In this document: positions 18,209-28,959 of the stretch, piece by piece | Numbering within the stretch: position 1 is the stretch's first letter | Layout of the letters: every line of letters starts with the position of its first letter | DNA from: Rhynchopus sp. YZ270_cl-10 | Lineage: Eukaryota > Euglenozoa > Diplonemea > Diplonemida > Diplonemidae | NCBI GenBank assembly: GCA_964035575.1 | Contig: OZ037837.1 | Location: forward strand, 558,001-622,000 | Direction of reading: 5' to 3' | DNA: 64,000 nt | The notes under the pieces: model-generated | What the model saw: the letters and a program-made list of their open reading frames with translations, nothing else | The model's database searches: none | Told to the model about the DNA's origin: nothing | Program-made: the position numbers and the translations under genes

Positions 18209-18405
18209 GTATATGCTACCCGGCTGAGGGGGAGACAGCGGGGTTTGTATTGGCACTTCACTCGGCGAACAGCGACGCCGTGCTGTGGTCGACGGAGGCG
18301 ACACTTGGCCCAAACGAGACGTTTGTTGGCACGCCAAGCACAGTGTACGCAGAGAAGATGTATTTCCATGCGAGCCCCATATCGGGGCAGACAACATCAA
18401 CGTAG
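18209..18405 (+). pseudogene. Fragment of the surface-protein last exon
   Basis: In one plus-strand frame this reads GETAGFVLALHSANSDAVLW, then STEATLGPNETFVGTPSTVY and EKMYFHASPISG, then a stop. It matches GETAEFMVMLHSHDTDAVLW, LGPNETFEGTLNTVY and ENMYFRASPLTG in exon 4 of the gene at 31879-36191. Only about 65 codons remain, with no start, no transmembrane segment and no splice sites, on the strand opposite to all nearby genes. It is a dispersed gene fragment. Confidence 0.7.
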
Positions 18406-19089
18406 CAGTGTGGACGTGCGGAGGGATGAGGTTGGGTTTTGAGTTTTGGGTGATGAAAAAAAAGAGCCATTTCGTTTAGTTCGTGTTGCCTTCGTATTTT
18501 TTTTTTTTTTTGCTTTCTTTGAAAACTTTGGCTGTTTAAGTATAGACACCCGAAGACGAGCTACACAATATTTTTCTTCTTTTTTTCTTTTTTTCTTTTT
18601 TCTCGTTTACACAAAAAGGAAAAACGCGCCCTTTTTTTCTCCAAAAAACAACAATCAAATAGTAAAGAACAGATCGCCCGAAACGCTAAAAGAAAAAGCA
18701 ATAATTTGACTTTGGTATTGCGTGATTCCCCGCTATGTCGCCACCTTCGGGTGTTTTTTTGGGTAAAATCACGAACACCATTAATTTGTGTTATTGTTTT
18801 GTTTGGCGCTCTCTGTTGGAAGGTACAAGGGGAGAAAATGAAAAAATAGATCGCAATTTGGGTTTTGCCTAGCTAACATTGGGGATTGAAGCAGGGCTCG
18901 TAAGTGGGGATATATGAGTTGGGGAAAGGAGAAGAAAGAAAAAAAGTTAAGTTACCTGAATGTCCAACAACATTACTGCAGTCACATTTTATTATGATTG
19001 CAATGCAATGCTAAAAAAGGAAATTGAACACCGTACCCCTTCCTTTTTCTATTCTGGGGCGGGATGGAGTAGTGACACACTTCACCAAC
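18406..19089. other. Gene-free A/T-rich stretch
   Basis: Long T and A runs and short chance frames only. No element recognised. Confidence 0.4.
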
Positions 19090-19205
19090 AAGTCGAGGTG
19101 TGTGCGCTTCACCACAACTTCTCCCTTTTGTCGTTATTGATTTATTGTTTGCGGGGGTGGGAAAATCATAAAAAGGAAAAGTAGGAGTGTGGTTTCAATT
19201 TTACA
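19090..19205 (-). repeat. Dispersed repeat R, inverted partial copy
   Basis: This matches the reverse complement of 10905-11010 (GTTTGCGGGGGTGGG, then GGAAAAGTAGGAGTG). The foldback element 19209-19805 begins directly after it. Confidence 0.65.
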
Positions 19206-19208
19206 TCT

Positions 19209-19805
19209 GGGTCGATTTCAAAAACCCCCCCCCCCAAAAGTTCTTTTTTGTCTTTTTCATGATATAGGCAGTTTTTTTGCAGTCTGAGGTCCGGAACCGC
19301 CCCAAAAACGATTTTCTGGGAGGTTTTGGGAGGTTTTGGGGCGAAATGGACCTTTTTTGACCATTTTTATGGTATTTTTAGGCTGTTTTTGGCCCTTCTT
19401 CTTACACAGCCTATTGGGGGTCAAAATAGCTATTTTTGACCAAAAAACATCAAATAAGCACCAAGAAAAGTGCCAAATGTGCCCAAAACAGGTCGGATTG
19501 GGCTCACAGCCCATTTTTGGGATATATTTGGCCAACGGAGGCCTCCTGGCGTCAAATAAATTGTGTTTTTTGGTCAAAAATAGCTATTTTGACCCCCAAT
19601 AGGCTGTGTAAGAAGAAGGGCCAAAAACAGCCTAAAAATACCATAAAAATGGTCAAAAAAGGTCCATTTCGCCCCAAAACCTCCCAAAACCTCCCAGAAA
19701 ATCGTTTTTGGGGCGGTTCCGGACCTCAGACTGCAAAAAAACTGCCTATATCATGAAAAAGACAAAAAAGAACTTTTGGGGGGGGGGGGGTTTTGAAATC
19801 GACCC
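19209..19805. mobile_element. Foldback element FB1
   Basis: Two arms of about 239 bp (19209-19447 and 19566-19805) are near-perfect inverted repeats around a 118-base centre. The element begins GGGTCGA, ends TCGACCC, and is flanked by ATCT on both sides (19205-19208 and 19806-19809), a probable 4-bp target duplication. The centre (AGGCCTCCTGGCGTCAAA and surroundings) is also the centre of the larger element at 28960-30342. No transposase is encoded. Confidence 0.85.
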
Positions 19806-19809
19806 ATCT

Positions 19810-21854
19810 GTACAAAAAGGGAAAGGCAATGATACTGCGACGGTGTCAATAGCTATCTTCAGGAAAAACGGGAAACGAAAAAAAGGGGGGAGACTTTGCT
19901 GTGCGCTCCACTAAAATGAAAGTCCTGAAGTACAGATGATAATTTGTGGGAAGGGAGGAGCACAAAAAAAAAATGAGGGTGAAAACAGCTAGAGCGACCG
20001 TGGCATGTCCCTGCGTTTTTCCTTATGAAAAGTTACAGTACGATGAGTTCAAGGTTGTCTCAGTAACCATAAAGGGGGGTAATTGTACAAAAAAAAAAAA
20101 AAAAAACAAGATTCGGTTTTTGTGCGCAATTTTTTTTTGTATACAACAGACGAAGCGGTACGCGTACGGTTGTAAAGAAATAATACAGACCGAAATGTTT
20201 GGGCGTCTTCGGTTCGAATGATTGGAATTGTGTGTGTAGTTCAGACATAAATACTGGCTCTTCTATCTTGTTCTTTTATTCATTGTTTTCCTTTCATTGC
20301 CCTTTGCTTGTGCTCCCCGACTCCAATTCAACCAACACTTACAGAGGGGGGTCAAAAAGTTATTAGCGTTTTTCATTTAAAAAAAAAAAAAAAAAAGAAA
20401 GAAGGAAAAGAGATAATTGGCGTTATTGTTGTTATTGGGATTTACAGTCTCACATTGTCTTTTTCGTTCGTTGTTCTATTTAGACACGTTGGGCCTAATG
20501 CGCCTGCACTGTTCGATGCTAGTATGTAAGCACAGAGCACCTAGGGTCTGACTATTACGCGCAGTACCGTCGAGGGACGTACTGTTGCAACGAACTTCAC
20601 ACCATTTCTCCGACTGTTTAGGTAGCCGCTTACATACAGCTCACAGGCGTCGCATCTGGGCAGTTTTTCACGTGGCGTTCGCCCTCACTCTTTGTCTTCC
20701 GACTCAGCAGCCATGGCGCGGGTCGTTTTACGAATTTTGAGGGAATAAGCTACAGTTTTGTTGAATTGAATTGGAGAAGGGGATGCGTCCAATGAAAATC
20801 ACGTCGTGTAGAAGAGTTCAAGAATGTAGGTTTTATTATTTTTTGCGAATTTTTTGTGTTGCGTGTGTCATTTTTGGTGCCTCATTCGCAAATTATTGAT
20901 TTGTGAGAGGTGAAAAAAGAATTTTAACATATGCAATCAATAAATTGATAGCATAGGTATAGGGATCAACAAAAATGTTCCCAACTTTCTTTTTATGTGG
21001 TATGTTCTGCAAAACGTAAAACAGAGAAAAGTAAAAAGGTGAAAAAGAAGAAACATTGAGGGGGAAACCAAGTTGAAAATGTTTTTGTTTATGTTTTGGA
21101 AAAATGAAGAGGGAGAGAGAGAGGAGAAATATTTTGTAACAATGAACATAAGCCTCGACCTTTGCTTAGTCACCTTAAAAAGAGCCTGGGGAGGGGAGGG
21201 GGGGAAACGAAAATGGTAATTTATTTTATAGAGTGAGTCTTTCAATGAACGAAATCCATACAACGTTGGTGCTCGAACGTTTTCCCATTTTTTTTTATTT
21301 TTTTTGCTATTATTTTTTTTTCTCTCGAAATAGTTGCATTGCATGCAGGACAACCCGAGGATGTGGTCTACCTACTAAGACAAAACACTTTTTACGTTTT
21401 TCCCCCCTTTTTTGTTTTTATTTTTTTTGAAAAAATTCATTGGATCGTAGACACAGGGGATGAGGGGATGAGCTCCACTACTTTTGCTTTTACATCAAAC
21501 ACACCAAACACACAAATCACGAAATAAACCACGTCTGTTGCGTTGCTATTGAAAGCCGCAAACTGCAATACACACTTTCCGTCCTCCCCTCCTCCCTCCC
21601 CCTCCCCTCGTAACACACCAGAAGACACACAAGTCTACCCCTCACCCTCCACCCTCCCTGTCTTTCCCTAACTCTCTCTCTCTCTCTCTCTGTTCGTTCG
21701 GCACATTTGCAGTTTCAATTATTTTTTCTGAGTTCTTTTTGTGTCCTTTTGAGACCAACCGTTGTCACTAATGAGCGTTCTTTTGTTGTTTTTTTGTACA
21801 AAAAAAAATGAAAAAAAACGAAACATTACACCAGCCTCAAGGTTGTGTTTTGGG
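19810..21854. other. Gene-free A/T-rich stretch
   Basis: No coding sequence is supported. Several poly-A and poly-T runs occur, with a (CT)n run at about 21670-21692. A possible structured RNA is listed at 20522-20637. Confidence 0.4.
20522..20637. other. Possible structured RNA or hairpin
   Basis: The arms GTATGTAAGC (20522-20531) and GCTTACATAC (20628-20637) are perfect complements closing a 96-base interior with higher GC content than its surroundings, including a small inner AGTAC/GTACT pairing. No tRNA or known snRNA signature was found. Confidence 0.2.
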
Positions 21855-22365
21855 TTACTGGGGGGGGCCGAATAGTAGACCCCGGGTCCACTATTAGGCG
21901 AACCGACGGGTATAAATCGGGGGTCTCAGAAAAAAAAAATTTTTTTTCCAAGTTGAATAGTAGACCCCCCCTAAATAGTAGACCCCCCCAAAAATTTTTT
22001 TCTGTATTTTTACTAAATCCCTCCTGTCGATGAGGCTGATAGGGTGTGTCAAAATATACTGATTTTTGCTTCTTTGGAAAGATTTGTCACAAAATCTATC
22101 CAAAGAAAGAAAAATCAATTTGAAATTTGTAGTTGATCCCCTCTAAAATTTTTCCGTGACTTCCGCAAAAAGTCAAAAAAAACGAAAACCTGGGGGGGGG
22201 TCCACTATTCAACGGAAAAAAAAATTTTCCCCCAGAATTTCTCAGGGGGGGTCCACTATTCAAAGGAAAAAAAATTTAAAAAAACCCAGAATTCCCAGGG
22301 GGGGTCTACTATTCAAGGGGGGTCTACTATTCAGGGGGGGTCCACTATTCGGCCCCCCCCAGTAA
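21855..22365. mobile_element. TIR element with iterated GAATAGTAGACCCCCC motif (FB3)
   Basis: The ends are perfect inverted repeats: TTACTGGGGGGGGCCGAATA at the left and its complement at the right. Inside, the 16-mer GAATAGTAGACCCCCC or close variants recur three times on the left; its complement GGGGGGTCCACTATTC and variants recur at least five times on the right, spaced 17-60 bases. No coding capacity. Confidence 0.75.
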
Positions 22366-22425
22366 AACTAAAATTAGAAATTTTAAATTGTGAAACCCTC
22401 ATCCCGCACCCTCTGTCTCTCCTCT

Positions 22426-25264
22426 TCAGAGCAAAGTAATCCCCAGGTCGAGGGAGCCGCTGACGGGGTCTTTCGCCTTGATGGGCTTGACTGTGTGGCT
22501 TGCTTTGTATTCTACGCCTTTCTTGAGCTTTGGCATGAGGGATACAAAGTTCAGATCAACCCGCCCCATGTTGTCCTTCCCGACAATGTCCTTATCGAAA
22601 ATGCTGACGCGGAGCACATCGGAGGTCGGTACCAGGAATGCGAACTGCTCCTCCCAGACCGGGTCGAGGGTTTCGGGAATGACTTTGGTGACTTTCTTTT
22701 GTGGGTTTGGGTGGCTTGCTTGGACTTTTCCTGCCTTGACTTCGCGGAGCTTGATCTCACAGAATGGATCGGAGAGACCGTTGCTGTCCATCGACACGAG
22801 ACCTTTCCCGCGGATGACACGCAGGTTTATTTTCACTGAATCTGCCTGCGTCGGTGCCGGGGAAGATCCACTGATTTTGACGGCCTTGCCCTCCTTCCGG
22901 GTTGCATTCTGCTTTACTCTGACAGCAGCCTCGGTGAGGGTCTTTTCGTTGATCTCCTTCTTCGCACCCTTGAAGGTTGCATGAGTCCCAACCTTCTCCA
23001 TAACAGAGCCGTTGGTAGTGAACTGCCCCTTAATCTGATACTTCGCCTTCGTGACCGAATATTTAGTCGGAAAGAACTGCTTCGATGGGTCATCCATCCA
23101 CAGCTTCTCCCCAGCGGTCGGAGTATGGAAAGTGATTTCAAAGCTGTGACAGTCCTCAACAAGCATTGTGTAGACCACGCTCTTGTCAAGCCCCTTTTCC
23201 TTCGCCTGGCTGACGAAGTAGTACGATTTGTCCGGAACCAGTTTCATTTCCTTGTAAATGTCGCGGCTGTTGAGGGAGCGCTGTGCTGCAGGCTTCAACG
23301 GTGTGCTGCCTGCAGCGACCGGGCCTTCGTAGACAAACATATTAAGGTGGTCCAACTTCGCGTCTTTGTGACCAGGCTCCACCCCGCGAGGGTCCTTCTG
23401 GTGGACAGCGAACCAACAGCGGAGAGGTTTCTTGACCTGGACCTTGAGCATAATATCGGAGACTGATTGGTTGTAGTTTCCTGCAACGTGGATTTGGTCC
23501 CAGGTACCGTGGGTGTAGCACATATAGACGTTGTTGAACCACTGCTGCACGTCAGACCACTCCATCCAGAAGGAGCCGTCCGAGACGTCGTTCACGTAGC
23601 CGCACTCCTTCTTGAGCTCGGAGGTCCACGACTTTGCGTCCGTGTCGGACCACTTGCCGTTCCACTCCTTCTCGTTACCCCAGGGGTTGCGGATGAGGCA
23701 GAGCTTGTGTTTGTTCTTCTTCGTCTCGATGACAGTGATCAGAGAGTAGCAATGCTCGCAGATGAGTCCCACCTTGCCGTATTTGTCCCACAGAGCCCTG
23801 AGTGGAAAAGAAAGTGTGTGTTTTGTTAAAAAGGTTAGATTCATAAAAGGTGAATTTGGGGTGTTTGATAGGGGTTTGTCTATTGTTGGAATAAAAAATG
23901 TTGGTTGGTGTGGCCGACGGCCCCAAAATGGCAGAAAATAGCACAAAATAGCACCCCTTCAGCCACAGGGGGGTCGGGCTAATATTGGTAGAACGTTTGC
24001 TGGAGGAGTGGGAGGAGGAGGAGGAGGAGGGGTGGTGGGGGACGCCATACTTCTCTGACGCACTGACCTGGTCTTCTGGGATGCCCATCAGGTTCTTCCC
24101 CGGTGTTCCGAGTACTTGAAGGAAGTCCTGTGGTGAGTGGTGATATGGTCGCAGTCCTCGGTCATGCATGCAACGACCAAAACAATAGGTTATAAGAACC
24201 TAAGCTCTCCTTGGTCATAGAAGCTAACCTCAAGCAAAGAGTTAACAGCGGAAATTTTTTGGAAAAAAAAAAAAGAAAAGTTGCTACAAAATACACACCC
24301 TCTTGTCGTTGTCGAGGAGCTGTTCCCACATATCAGATTTGAGTTCCTTCATCTCCGCAGGGCATCCTGTCAGGTCTGCCAGGGCACGGTGACAGGCACC
24401 GGTTTGGATGGCCCCGTACGAGCCGTGCAGCTTTGCGTAGGCCTTCTCCACAAGCGACACCCAGAGCTCGTTGGGCTCCTCGCGGTTGCGTGAGTATGCG
24501 GGCTTCGACCCTGAGCAGGGGAAGAAGTCGTCCACGATCACCGTCTGCCACCACCCATTCTTGCACAACGTGATCTTATAGCACCCCAGGTCCACATCCT
24601 GGCCCTCGTCAAACAGCGATCTGACGAGCCATTCAAACTCCGCAACAGAGGCTAAGGCGCCCATCAGATAGCAGTCTGCCAGTGCACCTTGGTCAATGTC
24701 ACCGGGTTCAATCTTATCAACGAAGAGGGTGGGCACGTGGCCGCTTCCCTTCAGATAGACGGAGGGGCGCTTCCAAGGGAAGAGGGTAAGGTTCCGTTTC
24801 ATCCAGGAGGGTTTGGTGCTGCTGTCGCGCGGCGGGAAGGTCAGGTCCACGAACATCACCCCAGCCTCGGCGCAGGCATCGGCCACGGCGGCAGCGGTGA
24901 CCTTCTCAAGCCCCTTTTTCTGGAGCAGTTCCTTCACAAATTTGAGGTCCTTCTCGGATTCGCCCTTAGCGTCGGAAGACTGCTTCTCCTTCCAGGCTTT
25001 ATCAGGTTCACCACAGCCGTGGCTTTTAGACATCCCGGTCCACGTCCCCTTCACGAATTTCGCAGACTCTCCAGGGTAAACATTGACAGAGTATTTCCCA
25101 TCCTTTTCGATAGTCGTGCCAAGCTTTGTGACAGCTCCGCCCTTAAACCCGTATGTGCATTTGTACATCTTGTCGCGAAGTGCATTGTGGAAGGTGATCT
25201 CTTTGGCCCCGCTGCTTTCGCGTTCTTCGAGCGTCAGACCGGGTTTGACTTCGGTTTTACCCAT
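22426..25264 (-). CDS. Calpain-type cysteine protease with C2 domain, three exons
   Basis: 804 aa. Exons: 24299-25264, 24051-24127, 22426-23797. The introns of 171 and 253 nt start GTGTGT and GTATGG and end CAG; frames join exactly. Residues about 20-85 match the N-terminal domain of kinetoplastid calpain-related proteins (VYPGESAKFVKGTW). The calpain core follows, with the whole catalytic triad: Cys198 in DQGALADCYLMGAL, His363 in GLICEHCYSL, Asn385 in LIRNPWG. A middle beta-sandwich region (about 400-600) is followed by a C2 domain at 669-804 with the calcium-binding aspartates (SMDSNGLSDPF, FDKDIVGKDN). It should be a calcium-regulated protease, probably membrane- or cytoskeleton-associated. 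The leader before the ATG ends TTCTTTCAG, a good acceptor. Intact triad and C2 suggest an active enzyme. Confidence 0.88.
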
Positions 25265-26534
25265 TTTATTTTTTGCTTTTCTCCTGAAAGAATTAAAGTG
25301 AGTTGATTCTTTTAAAGTGGCGAGAAGAAAAGATGTCCTTTTTTTTTTTTTGAAAACTTTTTTTTTTTGAAAATCTAGAAAAAACGAGGGGGTCAAATAA
25401 TACAAAATTGGGTTGAGTTATAGACAGGAATATATCTTGTCACTGCTTTTTTGAAGGGGGGATCGAAAGATCGTTTGTATGTTGAAAAATTGGCTGGTTC
25501 TCTCTGTATTGATTTGGCTTTTGTTTTTTTTGTCGAAAAAAGCATTTTAGTTAGTGAAGGGGGGGGACGTGACGAGGCTGTTGTATGCAGTATTCGCCGC
25601 CAGCTCCGCTAGCGAAACCGGCTGCGGCACAGCGTACTTATCTATGGTGAGGATGGTACACGATAGGGCGTACTTCCCACTCGGGCATCACAAAGACCTG
25701 CACCGCACGCAACCCAAGCCCTTCCCTAGCACTATGCTTGTACACCAAGACATGAGTTTTTCCCCCAGAATACAAAAGAACACAGACGAAAAAGATGGGT
25801 TGTGAGGGGGGTGGTGGGCAAGAAGGTTGGGTATGGAGAGGGGGAAGGGGGAATCTACTTTCAATCCTTTAATACTGAAGATCATCAACAGGATGAAGAG
25901 TGCAGTCGATGATTGCAATTATTCTTCCTTGAAATGAGGAATGCCTAGTAGGCGCAAGTCATCAGCTTGCACTGATTACGTCCCGCAGTCAAGAGGGATT
26001 TGCTCTTCTGCACGACAGTGAAGCAAATGAATTGACTTTGTGGTTCCACCGTTGTATGCCCAATGAAGCCACAAGCAAAACCACAAGTCAAGTCATTTAG
26101 TATAATTTTACTTCACCGTCGTGTGTATATCACAATCGTCACGCCTGAAAATGAATTCTCTTTTATATTTTTTTTTCGCTTTTTTTAAAAAATTTCCGCT
26201 GAAACACGATAACAACGCGGGATTTTCTCCGCCTCAAAAAAAAAAAGAAAAAATAACACTTGCCAGGTGAATTTTCCTGCACAGTGTACTACACATCTAA
26301 AAAATATACCAATAATAATATATGACTCTATACATTTAACACATTCCACACAACACTACAGAACTTATGGGGAGTTCCGTTGACTCATTTTTTTTGTTTT
26401 TTCCCTTTTCAAAAAAAAGATGCTTTTTTGAAACCTTGGTTGTATTAGTGTAGCCACCCTAGAGTGTGCTCCACTACACCTTTTTTTGTTTGGAAAGCGT
26501 TGCCCCTCACCTACATTATTTTTTTGTTTCTCAC
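25265..26534. other. Gene-free stretch upstream of the calpain gene
   Basis: A leader with poly-A/T runs, then unrecognised sequence. 26436-26480 carries the motif TTGGTTGTATT followed by GTGTAGCCACCCTAGAGTG, shared with 12530-12575. Confidence 0.4.
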
Positions 26535-26660
26535 CTCCGCTCCTTTGCCGATGTATATGCACCCTTACCACCCCCAACTCCATTTGAACACATTGAGTGG
26601 TGTTACCCTGACACCCTTCTGCTACTCTACGCGAGACCCGCATGGTGACCTAGGAGATGG
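26535..26660 (-). pseudogene. Duplicated 3' end of the neighbouring coiled-coil gene
   Basis: About 125 bases (with flanking sequence, about 210) match 26745-26870, the last 40 codons of the gene at 26745-27728, in the same orientation. The two differ by many substitutions, so the tandem duplication is not new. It has no start or acceptor of its own. Confidence 0.6.
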
Positions 26661-26744
26661 ATGCGATCAACAAACAACAAATAAAAGGGGTATTTCATTT
26701 TTTTTTTTGGCGTTGCCCCCTCTCACCCACATTTTTTTTTTCTC

Positions 26745-27728
26745 TCACCTCCGCTCCATTGCTGAGGTAAATGCACCCTTCCCACCCCCATTCCGTTTGA
26801 ACACATTGATAGTGGTGGTTCCTGACGGCCTTCCCGTTGGAGATGCAAGACGCGCATGGTGACCAAGAGGAGATCCTACGTTTACACCATTGTGCACACG
26901 CTGGCCGTACTTTGCCCCACCCCCATGAGGAGGAGTTGCGGATGGACTGACAGGAACCCATGCCTGCTGGTGCTCCCCTTCTCTTTCATCATAGCGGTTT
27001 ACGTCTTCCTGCAATCTGCGTCCTGTTGCAAGAACGTTCGGAGGGGATGCGTGGTTTCCCCCTTGCTTCGCGGCTTTGAGCAGGTATTCGCTCTGGTCTA
27101 AGGCATGCTTGAGCTCTTCAACACGGTTCTGCAGATCGACCATTTCTATGACGTAAGAATCTTTCTGTTTGTTGAGCGCAGAACGCAGTTCGGTGACTTC
27201 TTTGTCCTTATCGTCAAGCATCCTCCGGGTAACCTCCTCGACGCGAGCGGAGGTTGTGTTGTACTCTAAGGCTCCGTTGTCTTCGAAGTATAAAGTGGTT
27301 TCGCGGACAAAGACGTTTTCTTGAATTGGCTGCTTTTCTTCGAGCTCGTAGGTGGGGATGGAGTTGTAGGGGTCGTTGGGGCGGAAGACGGCGGGGATGA
27401 CGCGCGCGAAGTCGACCGGGAGAAGCATTTCGAGGAGGATGTCGTACTGTGTGGTGTTGCTGCGGGTGAGCTCGCCCATCTCGCTGTCGAAGATGTTGAA
27501 CGATGTGACCCTGCTGATGGCTACGCAGCGGTTCACGGCGTTATCCATCTCCGCCAAATAGGTTGCTCTATCCGCAAGAACTATGAGACGCTTCCGTCTT
27601 GCCGTTTGAGGGGACGCCTGCAGCTCACGCTCCTGCGCCTGAAAAAAGTGCAGGCAATGCTGATTGCACACACCCGAAGTAAGATAGTCAACCTGCACAC
27701 TGTTTCTCTGCCCTTGAACGAACGCCAT
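26745..27728 (-). CDS. Conserved-looking protein with central coiled coil
   Basis: 327 aa, ATG at 27726-27728. Residues 1-150 look like a compact beta-rich fold (QVDYLTSGVCNQHCLHFFQA, then KRLIVLADRATYLAEMDNAV), reminiscent of PH-like domains; this is a shape impression, not a match to a named family. Residues about 165-230 are strongly heptad-like (MLDDKDKEVTELRSALNKQK, then MVDLQNRVEELKHALDQSEY), predicting a coiled coil. The C-terminal 90 residues are Gly/Pro/His-rich and disordered. No signal peptide or membrane segment. It could be a cytoskeletal or flagellar structural protein, which is inference. The 3' end of the gene has been tandemly duplicated downstream. Single exon. Confidence 0.7.
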   Translation of the reverse strand: MAFVQGQRNSVQVDYLTSGVCNQHCLHFFQAQERELQASPQTARRKRLIVLADRATYLAEMDNAVNRCVAISRVTSFNIFDSEMGELTRSNTTQYDILLEMLLPVDFARVIPAVFRPNDPYNSIPTYELEEKQPIQENVFVRETTLYFEDNGALEYNTTSARVEEVTRRMLDDKDKEVTELRSALNKQKDSYVIEMVDLQNRVEELKHALDQSEYLLKAAKQGGNHASPPNVLATGRRLQEDVNRYDEREGEHQQAWVPVSPSATPPHGGGAKYGQRVHNGVNVGSPLGHHARLASPTGRPSGTTTINVFKRNGGGKGAFTSAMERR

Positions 27729-27959
27729 TTTTTAAAAGAGAGTAAAATATCTGCAAAATGAGTGTTGTGTAGAGTTCATGGAGTGCACAAAGGGGTGTGG
27801 GATACAATTGAGGAAATAAATGTGAGGTACCTACCTACCCCCGTGTATATGTCCGGACCCATTTTGATGTGTATCTGTCCGGCACTTTTCTGAAAAATTT
27901 CCGGACATATACAACAAACAACGAATACATAAATTTAGGCTAGTTGACGTCACGGACAT

Positions 27960-28090
27960 TCGGGTATGGGAGGATTTGGGAGGGTATGGGACAGTATGGG
28001 ACTGCATGGGACAGTGTGGGAGGGTATGGGACAGTGTGGGAGGGTTTGGGAGGGTATGGGACAGTATGGGACGGTATGGGAGTGGTATGC
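27960..28090 (+). repeat. Degenerate TATGGGACAG-type minisatellite, copy 1
   Basis: About 13 units of 10 bases (TATGGGACAG, TGTGGGAGGG and variants). A second cluster of the same type lies at 30750-30895. Confidence 0.85.
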
Positions 28091-28189
28091 AGGCTTCGCG
28101 CTAACTTTTGGAAAAAAATCTGAAAAATCGTCTTTCGGGACCAAAAAAACGCACCTCAAATAGTTGTGCGTCAGGGGGTGAAAAAACAG

Positions 28190-28710
28190 TGTTTTGTGGC
28201 ATTTCCGAGCCAATCCCGCGTTGTGGTGGGGCATATTCGGGAAAATGGACAAAATTTTAGTGACTTAAATTTTCACAAAATGTGAACCCATACTCTTAAA
28301 CAAGGGGCATTTTCAGGTCTGAAAACCCAAATTCAGATGGAATTGTGGTGTTTTGACTGGGAACAGGTACCCAACTTTTGTCTTTTTATTTTTCCCTTTT
28401 TTCTGCTTTCTTTTGATTGCACGAGCCGATTGCTCTCCACGGTGGGGTCACATGTGTGCGCAAAAACACTCTAAAGTACTCTGAACGATGAGATTCCTCT
28501 GGTTTTAGTAAGGAAACCCCTGTTTGCAAAAAGTGCGTAAATTTCCTGTGGCTTTCTCCCGCCAAGAGGTCGTTTTGTTGCATTTCCGAACCAATCCCGG
28601 ATTGTGGTGGGGGATGTACGGAAAAATGGACAAAAATGCAGCGACTTAAAATTTGACAAAACATGAGCCCATACTCGTAAACAAGGGTTATTTTCAGGTC
28701 TGAAAACCCA
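28190..28710. repeat. Two copies of the dispersed CCGGAATCC-family repeat
   Basis: Copies at about 28190-28345 and 28560-28710 share CATTTCCG, CCAATCCCG, GTGGTGGGG and TTTTCAGGTCTGAAAACCCA with each other, and the core with 12783-13110. Confidence 0.6.
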
Positions 28711-28959
28711 ACGTACTGAAGAAGCTATCGGTAACGTAGTGATGGCGGTGGGGTTTCAGTGACCACAGAGAAGAGTGAGAAAACCCAGGACGGTTATGGC
28801 CTCGGAGGGGGTGTGCCCCATGGCGTCCTAATCAATCTTTATCCGTGAGGGAGGGGGGATCATCCTCAGGGGGGATGTGGAGTCGTACTCAAAATAAAAT
28901 GAACTGTACATAAGTACATCGTGTTTAAACATAAAGGAGGGTAGGAACAGGTAGGTATA

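Noticed and set aside
20170-20230. Possible tRNA near the string GGTTCGAATG
   Set aside because: A T-loop-like string only; no acceptor stem, D-arm or anticodon arm could be paired. No tRNA was supported anywhere in the window.
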